From DATEHQ01 sp035279525 (GTDB lineage: Bacteria > Chloroflexota > Dormibacteria > Dormibacterales > Dormibacteraceae), in NCBI GenBank assembly GCA_035279525.1, contig DATEHQ010000002.1, positions 1 to 11,376 on the forward strand: a stretch of DNA of 11,376 nucleotides. The letters are read 5' to 3'. Shown here in pieces: positions 6,770 through 11,376 of this stretch. The notes below the pieces were generated by a model that made no database searches, was not told the origin of the DNA, and was given only the letters and a program-made list of their open reading frames with translations. The position numbers and the translations under genes were made by a program. Position 1 is the first letter of the stretch. Each line of letters starts with the position of its first letter.

Positions 6770-7480
6770 ATGCATGCCACCGAAACGACGAAACACGCGA
6801 GGGTGATGCCGCAGTTTGCGGAGACCGAGCTCTTCACTTCAGGGGCCTACGTGGAGCAGTTCCGGCCTGAAGCGGACAGCAACCCCTTCCGAACGGAATA
6901 CGAGGCCAAGCGCAGCTGGGTGATCGACCAGGTTCACGGCCGGGGCCGTCGCGTGCTCGACGTCGGCGGCGCGATGGGAAGGATGGCGATCCCCCTCTCG
7001 CGGAACCACGACGTCACGCTGTGCGACCTGTCGCCTCACATGCTCGACCTGGCGCGCGGGCGCGCCGAGGACCACATCGAGCTTGTAGTGGCGGACGTGC
7101 GGTCCCTCCCGTTTCGCGACGGGTACTTCGACTACGCGATCTGCATCGACGTGATGCCCCACCTGGCCGACCCCGGCCCGGGCGTCCGTGAACTTCGGCG
7201 CGTCTTGCGCCCGGGGGGGACGCTGATCATCGACTCCACCAACGCTCTCTCACTCTGGACGCTGGCGTATCCCCGCTACCTGGGCCGCCGGCCGCGGCGG
7301 TGGGTCGAGATCTGGCGCACCGGCGGAGTGCTGCCGGAGTGGAGCACGCGCGTCCACCACATGCGTCTCAAGCAGTTCATCGAGGTGTTGGCCGAGTCCG
7401 GGTTCCGGATCCAGTCACGCCGCAACTTCGGCCCGGTGTTCTGCCCGAAGTGGCATGCAGTCGAGGCGGTGGCCGCATGA
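6770..7480 (+). CDS. Class I SAM-dependent methyltransferase
   Basis: This 236-residue protein has the Rossmann-like methyltransferase order. Motif I is VLDVGGAMG (residues 62-70), motif II CDLSPHML (Asp86), then VADVRSLPF (Asp109), FDYAICIDVMPHL, and the post-motif LRRVLRPGGTLIID (about 141-155). Motif I has Ala68 where the middle glycine of DxGxGxG is usual. The segment before motif I (FTSGAYVEQFR..NPFRTEYEAKR) is probably substrate-related. The start is uncertain: ATG 6770 has only a distant AGG, GTG 6803 and ATG 6806 lie very close to GAGGG, and an ATG at 6614 would add an unlikely Arg/Gly-rich tail. The stop overlaps the next gene as ATGA, indicating translational coupling. In this context it may methylate a sugar or a lipid-linked intermediate; the substrate is not visible. 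Confidence 0.85.
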   Translation: MHATETTKHARVMPQFAETELFTSGAYVEQFRPEADSNPFRTEYEAKRSWVIDQVHGRGRRVLDVGGAMGRMAIPLSRNHDVTLCDLSPHMLDLARGRAEDHIELVVADVRSLPFRDGYFDYAICIDVMPHLADPGPGVRELRRVLRPGGTLIIDSTNALSLWTLAYPRYLGRRPRRWVEIWRTGGVLPEWSTRVHHMRLKQFIEVLAESGFRIQSRRNFGPVFCPKWHAVEAVAA

Positions 7481-8577
7481 TCCGGGTCGCCCTGGACGGC
7501 ACGCGGATCCTGGTGATCGTGTACGGCCACGTGGCCGACACGATGGCGGCCATCCCCGGACTTCGGACGCTGCGGCGCTCCTATCCGTCGGCGCGGATCG
7601 AGGTCCTCGTGCTGCAGGCGTCGGCGCCCATCCTCGCGCACTCGCCATATGTGGACGAGCTCCTCACGTGGGGCGACCTTCGCCGCAAGGGAACCCGCCT
7701 GGCCCGCATCGAGAAGGCCAGTGCAGTTGCCTCGCTGACGGTCCGGCTGCGCCGGCGCCGATACGACACCGTGGTCGTTTTCCATCGCAGCTTCGGATTC
7801 CTGCGCAAGCTGGCGCACGCGGTCGGCGCGCGCACGGTCGTAACCGCGCCGGCCATCGCGGAGACCGAGAGCTCGCGCGACGAGAACCGTCGAGTGCTCG
7901 CCGCGCTCGGTCTCCAGGACGACGGCGAGCCGGTCGAGCTGTGGAACACGCCGGCCGAGTCGCGCGTTGCGCAGGAATTGCTCGGGCCGTCGCGCGAGCA
8001 GCCCACCATCGGCCTGCACCCCGGATCCGACTGGTCATGCCAGCAGTGGCTGCCCGAGTCGTTCGCGGCGGTGGGCCGGCGGCTGCAGCTCTCGCTCGGC
8101 GCCCGCCTGGTAATCACCGGAACAGCGGGCGAGGAGAGGCTGCAGGAAGAGATCGCCGACGGCCTTCACGAGGCACCGGTGCGTGCCGCGGGCAAGACAA
8201 CCCTCGGCGAGCTAACCGAGGTGATTCGACGCCTCGATCTCCTGATCTGCGTGAACAGCGCCGCCGCGGCGATCGCGCGTGCGGTCGGCACGCCGGCCGT
8301 CGTGCTGCTTGGCGCCGAGGACCCGCGTCTTACGGGCCTCGACGACGATGACAGCGTTCGCATCGTCCAGGGACCGCCGTCCGTGGCCCCGGGCAGCTGG
8401 TGCGAGTTCGGTCGTTGGGGATTGCTTTCCTCGTGCGAGTCGCCGATGTGCCGTGGCCTCGGCGGCCTGGCCGAGGTTTCATCGGACCGCGTCTATGCGG
8501 CCGCCACTGACCTGCTCGGCGCCACGCCGGGCGCCGTCGATCTTGCCCGCCGATTTCCACAGGAGGTTGCGACTTGA
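7477..8577 (+). CDS. GT9-like (heptosyltransferase-type) glycosyltransferase with altered donor motif
   Basis: This 366-residue GT-B protein matches the GT9 family plan. The N-terminal lobe contains ILVIVYGHVADTMAAIPGLRTLRRSYP and the strand IEVLVLQASAPIL. The C-terminal lobe opens with GLHPGSDWSCQQWLPESFA (from residue 179), followed by ARLVITGTAGEERL, KTTLGELTEVIRRLDLLICVN and GTPAVVLLGAEDPRLTG. The usual D-S-G-P-x-H motif of GT9 enzymes is replaced here by NSAAAA (residues 260-265). The late segment WCEFGRWGLLSSCESPMC is cysteine-containing, as in some family members. ATG 7477 overlaps the methyltransferase stop (ATGA), and its stop overlaps the next gene's TTG (TTGA). Classical GT9 enzymes add heptose to lipopolysaccharide; in an organism of this type it more likely adds another sugar to a surface glycan. 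Fold confidence is high, activity less so. Confidence 0.82.
   Translation: MIRVALDGTRILVIVYGHVADTMAAIPGLRTLRRSYPSARIEVLVLQASAPILAHSPYVDELLTWGDLRRKGTRLARIEKASAVASLTVRLRRRRYDTVVVFHRSFGFLRKLAHAVGARTVVTAPAIAETESSRDENRRVLAALGLQDDGEPVELWNTPAESRVAQELLGPSREQPTIGLHPGSDWSCQQWLPESFAAVGRRLQLSLGARLVITGTAGEERLQEEIADGLHEAPVRAAGKTTLGELTEVIRRLDLLICVNSAAAAIARAVGTPAVVLLGAEDPRLTGLDDDDSVRIVQGPPSVAPGSWCEFGRWGLLSSCESPMCRGLGGLAEVSSDRVYAAATDLLGATPGAVDLARRFPQEVAT
8561..8566 (+). promoter_or_regulatory. Shine-Dalgarno sequence for the TTG-initiated secreted protein
   Basis: AGGAGG lies 7 nt before TTG 8574, inside the last codons of the glycosyltransferase gene. It supports TTG as the true start rather than the in-frame ATG at 8598, which would shorten the signal peptide's basic N-terminus. 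Confidence 0.75.
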
Positions 8578-10232
8578 GGATCCATCACGCTGCCCGGATG
8601 GCGCGAACGCTTGCGCTCGCGCTTGTCGGAGCGCTCGTCTCCGCATATGCGGTTGCCGGCGCCGGAGTGGCCGCATCGCCGCTCTTCTCCGACAACTTCA
8701 GCCAGGACACGGTCGGCAGCCCGGCACCGGGATGGACGACGGTAACGGGAACCTGGGTTGTCGCGGTCGACGGCACCAACGTGCTGAAAGAGACCGACAC
8801 GGACACGTCGACGCGCAAGTCGATATGGGCGGGCTCGATGTCGTGGACCGATTACAACGCCGTCGCGACCGTCAAGATCGGCGATCCGTCCCAGTCCAAT
8901 GTCATATCGGCGCGCTACCAGGACGACAACAACGCATACGCGATCGTCCTGAAGAACGGCAACGAGTACTACTTCGGCAAGAAGGTCGCCGGCAACTGGA
9001 CGACCTTCACCAACGGCAACGTCTCGATCAACACCTCGTCGTGGTACACGCTCGAGATCGACACCGCTGGGACGACGATCAAGGCGTTCATCAATGGAAC
9101 GTCGATCGGCACGGTCAGCGACTCGAGCCTGAAGAGCGGCGCGATCAACTTCATGAGCCGGACGACCTTCGAGGTCCAGAGCGCGGTCGTGAACCCGGCG
9201 GGCTCGCCGCCGCCGCCGTCACCCAGTCCGTCGCCGTCGCCGTCGCCTTCGCCTTCGCCCTCGCCTTCGCCCTCGCCTTCGCCCTCACCTTCGCCCTCGC
9301 CCTCGCCCTCGCCCTCCCCGTCGCCTTCGCCCTCCCCCTCGCCTTCGCCTTCGCCTTCTCCGTCACCGTCCCCCTCGCCCAGCCCAACCGGCGGCAGCGG
9401 GACGATCAGCGGAACTGTGACGAGCACCGGCAACTCGGCACCGATCGCGGGCGCCAAGGTCACCACCCAGCCCACGACCTCGACCGCGACGACCAATGCC
9501 TCGGGCGTCTACAGCCTCTCGGTTCCGACGGGGTCGTACACGGTCCTGTTCTCCGCCTCGGCTTTCAACTCGGACTTCGCCGGCATGGTCAACGTGACGA
9601 CCTCCGGCGCTACTTCGAACATGGCTTTGATCCCGGTCCCGGTCATCACCGCGATGGACAACTTCAGCCGGCCCGACCAGTCCGGGCTCGGGACGGCGTC
9701 GGACGGCCACGCATGGTCAAATGACCTGTCGACCTACCCGACGGCTCAGGCTTCCATCTCGAACCGGAGACTGTTCGTGCAGACCGCTTCCCAGGTCACG
9801 GACTTCGACCAGTGGATGGGCAACCAGTACACGAACGAGCAGGTGTCGGTCGACTTCTACATGGTCACCGTCGTCCAGGACCCGAGCTACCAGCACGGCC
9901 CCAGGCTGCTCGCCAATGTCGAGGACACCACCACGTGGATCGAGCTTGCCGTCAACCCGATGAACTCGACGCTAGCCCTCTGGGTGTCCGACTCTGACGT
10001 GTGGACCGAGTTGAAAGAGGCGCCGCTCAGCACCTCGACCGGAAAGTGGTACCACGCCAAGCTCTACCTCTGGGGCAACACCGTCGCGGCCAAGGTCTGG
10101 CCGGTTGGCACCGCCGAGCCCGGATGGCAGATCACCGCGACGCAGAACATCCTCACCGGCCCGGGCGTGGGCGGACTCCGCACCACCGCTTCGGACTGCT
10201 ACTACCAGAACTTCGTCGAGGTGAAGCAGTAA
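8574..10232 (+). CDS. Secreted protein with two ConA-like domains, Ser-Pro linker and carboxypeptidase-regulatory-like domain
   Basis: This 552-residue protein starts at TTG. Residues 1-33 are a signal peptide: His/Arg-rich start, LALALVGALV core, likely cleavage near GVA-AS. Residues about 37-209 look like a LamG/ConA-type beta sandwich (LFSDNFSQD...W..VTGTWVV..., ISARYQDDNNAYAIVLKNG, WYTLEIDTAGTTIKAFING). A Ser-Pro linker spans 211-271. Residues about 277-355 resemble a carboxypeptidase-regulatory-like beta sandwich (ISGTVTSTGNSAPIAGAKV, ASGVYSLSVPTGSYTV). Residues 361-552 form a second ConA-like domain that begins with DNFS, as the first does. No catalytic motif or membrane anchor is seen. 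The gene overlaps its neighbours by TTGA and TAATG, so it is made together with the glycosyltransferase and methyltransferase. A role binding or organising the exported glycan is inference; domain folds are judged by eye. Confidence 0.85.
   Translation: MRIHHAARMARTLALALVGALVSAYAVAGAGVAASPLFSDNFSQDTVGSPAPGWTTVTGTWVVAVDGTNVLKETDTDTSTRKSIWAGSMSWTDYNAVATVKIGDPSQSNVISARYQDDNNAYAIVLKNGNEYYFGKKVAGNWTTFTNGNVSINTSSWYTLEIDTAGTTIKAFINGTSIGTVSDSSLKSGAINFMSRTTFEVQSAVVNPAGSPPPPSPSPSPSPSPSPSPSPSPSPSPSPSPSPSPSPSPSPSPSPSPSPSPSPSPSPSPSPTGGSGTISGTVTSTGNSAPIAGAKVTTQPTTSTATTNASGVYSLSVPTGSYTVLFSASAFNSDFAGMVNVTTSGATSNMALIPVPVITAMDNFSRPDQSGLGTASDGHAWSNDLSTYPTAQASISNRRLFVQTASQVTDFDQWMGNQYTNEQVSVDFYMVTVVQDPSYQHGPRLLANVEDTTTWIELAVNPMNSTLALWVSDSDVWTELKEAPLSTSTGKWYHAKLYLWGNTVAAKVWPVGTAEPGWQITATQNILTGPGVGGLRTTASDCYYQNFVEVKQ
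9204..9386 (+). repeat. Ser-Pro dipeptide repeat, low-complexity DNA
   Basis: The region encodes SPPPP followed by 28 Ser-Pro dipeptides (residues 211-271). At DNA level it is a 6-bp repeat of TCG-CCn, with a local 12-bp alternation of TCGCCT and TCGCCC. Synonymous interruptions (TCA, TCC, TCT, AGT, AGC) occur mostly at the ends. Such Pro-rich linkers keep domains apart and may span the cell wall; the tract is prone to replication slippage. Confidence 0.93.
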
Positions 10233-11077
10233 TGACGACCGGTCAAGCCGGCGCGGCCCCGATCGTCCAGGACGGGATACGGCGCGTGTTCGACGAGGCC
10301 TCGTCCTACTACAAGGACCTGCGCTGGGAGAAAACGCGGCTTACTCGGTTCGAGAAGTCGCTCACTCAGCGCACGCTCGAAGCGGAGCTCGGCCCGGAGC
10401 GCGTCGCCTCCGCGCTCGAGCTCGGGTGCGGGCCGGGCACGTGGACGGGGCTCCTGACCCGCCGCGCCGACCAGGTCACCGCGGTAGACCTCTCTCCGAT
10501 GATGCTCGCCCAGGCGAGATCGACGCTCGGCGAGGCCGGCATCAGCTACGTCAACGCCGATGCCTCGAAGTTCCAGGCGAAAGAGAAGTTCGATCGGGTC
10601 ATCAGCGTGCGCGTCATCGAATACATCCCCGAGTGGCGCGAGGTGGTCGCCCGGATCGGCGAAGCTGCGCGCCCGGGTGGGCGCGCGGTCCTGATCACCA
10701 AGACCAAGTTCTCGGTGTGGCGGGGCACCGGCCGGGAGCGATGGTTCACCGCGGGACCCCGCCGGCTACGCAATCGAATGCTCGGGAGCCCTCAGCCGGC
10801 GCGTGACTTCTGGCAGAAGTACGTGACCACGCGCGAGCTGGCGACGGCCCTCCGCGAGGAAGGGTTCGCGAACGTCAGGATCAGGCCCGTCATATTCGGC
10901 CTCCCCATCTTCGTGCGCGGAACCATGCAGTATCCGATCGTCCCCGAGTTCGCCGAGCCCGCCTTCCTCAAGGCATTCGAGGCCGGGTGGAGCTGGGCTT
11001 CGGGCCGGGGCAGGGTGGTACGCAAGGCGTCGCTGGTGCTCTCGGAGTCTTACGCGGTGTCCGGCACGCGGACGTAA
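10232..11077 (+). CDS. Class I SAM-dependent methyltransferase
   Basis: This 281-residue protein is a second, unrelated-looking methyltransferase. Motif I is canonical (LELGCGPGTW, Glu63 to Gly69). Motif II is AVDLSPMML with Asp86, followed by YVNADASKF, FDRVISVRVIEYIPEW and the post-motif AARPGGRAVLITKTKFS. The N-terminal helix region (VFDEASSYYKDLRWEKTRLTRFEKSL) and the C-terminal part (YVTTRELATALREEGFANVRIRPVIFGLPIF) fit enzymes acting on lipids or glycans. ATG 10232 shares one base with the preceding TAA (TAATG), and GAGGTG lies 8 nt upstream, so translation is probably coupled. The next gene begins 10 bp after its stop. Nothing in the sequence shows the acceptor; methylation of a sugar or a lipid carrier-linked intermediate is inferred from context. 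Confidence 0.87.
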   Translation: MTTGQAGAAPIVQDGIRRVFDEASSYYKDLRWEKTRLTRFEKSLTQRTLEAELGPERVASALELGCGPGTWTGLLTRRADQVTAVDLSPMMLAQARSTLGEAGISYVNADASKFQAKEKFDRVISVRVIEYIPEWREVVARIGEAARPGGRAVLITKTKFSVWRGTGRERWFTAGPRRLRNRMLGSPQPARDFWQKYVTTRELATALREEGFANVRIRPVIFGLPIFVRGTMQYPIVPEFAEPAFLKAFEAGWSWASGRGRVVRKASLVLSESYAVSGTRT

Positions 11078-11087
11078 GCAAACCCGC

Positions 11088-11376
11088 ATGCGCATCGCCG
11101 TTGTCTCGCGTGAGTTTCCACCGGCCTCGGGCTCTGGCGGGATCGGCACTTACACGGAGAAGACGGCGCACGCGCTGGCGACGATGGGACAGGACGTGCA
11201 CGTCTTCACGGAGGGTGATCCGGGCGCGTCGCGAACGACGAGCGCCGGCGCGCACATACACGTCGTCCCGGAGATTCGTGCGCGACCGGATGAGCGCCGG
11301 GCCGTGCTCAGGGCGGTCGCGGTGTCGCGCGCGCTGCGCAAGACCGGTCCCTTCGATGTCGTGCAGGCGTGCGAGT
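11088..11376 (+). CDS. GT4-type glycosyltransferase, N-terminal fragment (cut by the window edge)
   Basis: ATG 11088 opens a frame that runs off the right edge after 96 codons. The fragment MRIAVVSREFPPASGSGGIG, then TYTEKTAHALATMGQDVHVFT, is the typical N-terminal Rossmann start of GT-B glycosyltransferases of family 4: a first strand, a glycine-rich loop contacting the acceptor side, a helix, and the second strand. It is followed by HIHVVPEIRARPDE and FDVVQACE, matching the usual 'D-V-V-x-x-x-E' strand. No clear Shine-Dalgarno sequence precedes the start; it lies 10 bp after the methyltransferase stop, so it may depend on upstream translation. The nucleotide-sugar binding domain is outside the window, so the donor cannot be judged. 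Confidence 0.82.
   Translation, partial: MRIAVVSREFPPASGSGGIGTYTEKTAHALATMGQDVHVFTEGDPGASRTTSAGAHIHVVPEIRARPDERRAVLRAVAVSRALRKTGPFDVVQACE

Noticed and set aside
8969..9496. Minus-strand frame encoding a Gly-Glu repeat protein
   Set aside because: The repeat is only the complement of the Ser-Pro linker inside a well-supported secreted protein gene; there is no start signal or flanking domain.

Overview
The window is clearly GC-rich bacterial DNA with tightly packed genes, several TTG starts behind strong Shine-Dalgarno sequences, and secreted proteins carrying PKD repeats or a long Ser-Pro linker. This style fits Actinomycetota, Chloroflexota or the Dormibacterota-like soil lineages. No marker gene is present, so the assignment is a guess. 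No rRNA, tRNA, CRISPR array or transposon was found.

Layout. (1) Positions 1-3434, minus strand: a very large secreted protein, cut off at the left edge. It has a signal peptide, a first hydrolase-like module, a polyproline linker, a second clan GH-A type glycosidase module (GH39/PslG-like) and at least four PKD domains plus the start of a fifth. (2) Positions 3435-3807: a divergent intergenic region with a possible translational switch in the minus-strand leader and an inverted repeat beside a weak plus-strand promoter. (3) Positions 3808-5549, plus strand: a hexapeptide-repeat acyltransferase overlapping (TTGA) a BioF2/CelD-like GNAT protein. (4) Positions 5560-6576, minus strand: a FemAB-like protein converging on the GNAT gene, with a hairpin at the junction. 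(5) Positions 6770-11376, plus strand: a run of overlapping or closely spaced genes. In order these are a SAM methyltransferase, a GT9-like glycosyltransferase, a secreted protein with two ConA-like domains and a Ser-Pro linker, a second SAM methyltransferase, and the N-terminus of a GT4-type glycosyltransferase cut off at the right edge.

Taken together this looks like part of a locus for a decorated cell-surface or extracellular polysaccharide. Glycosyltransferases would build it, methyltransferases and acyltransferases would modify sugars, and the FemAB/GNAT proteins might attach amino-acyl or acyl groups. The large secreted glycosidase and the ConA-like secreted protein would act on or bind the polymer outside the membrane. 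The enzyme classes are read from motifs. The shared pathway, polymer and substrates are inference.

The most unusual items are the double-module glycosidase with its PKD array, the Ser-Pro-linked secreted protein translationally coupled inside a glycosyltransferase operon, a GT9-like enzyme whose usual donor-site motif is replaced by an alanine run, the adjacent pair of FemAB/GNAT-fold genes, and the mutually exclusive hairpins over the ribosome binding site of the glycosidase gene.
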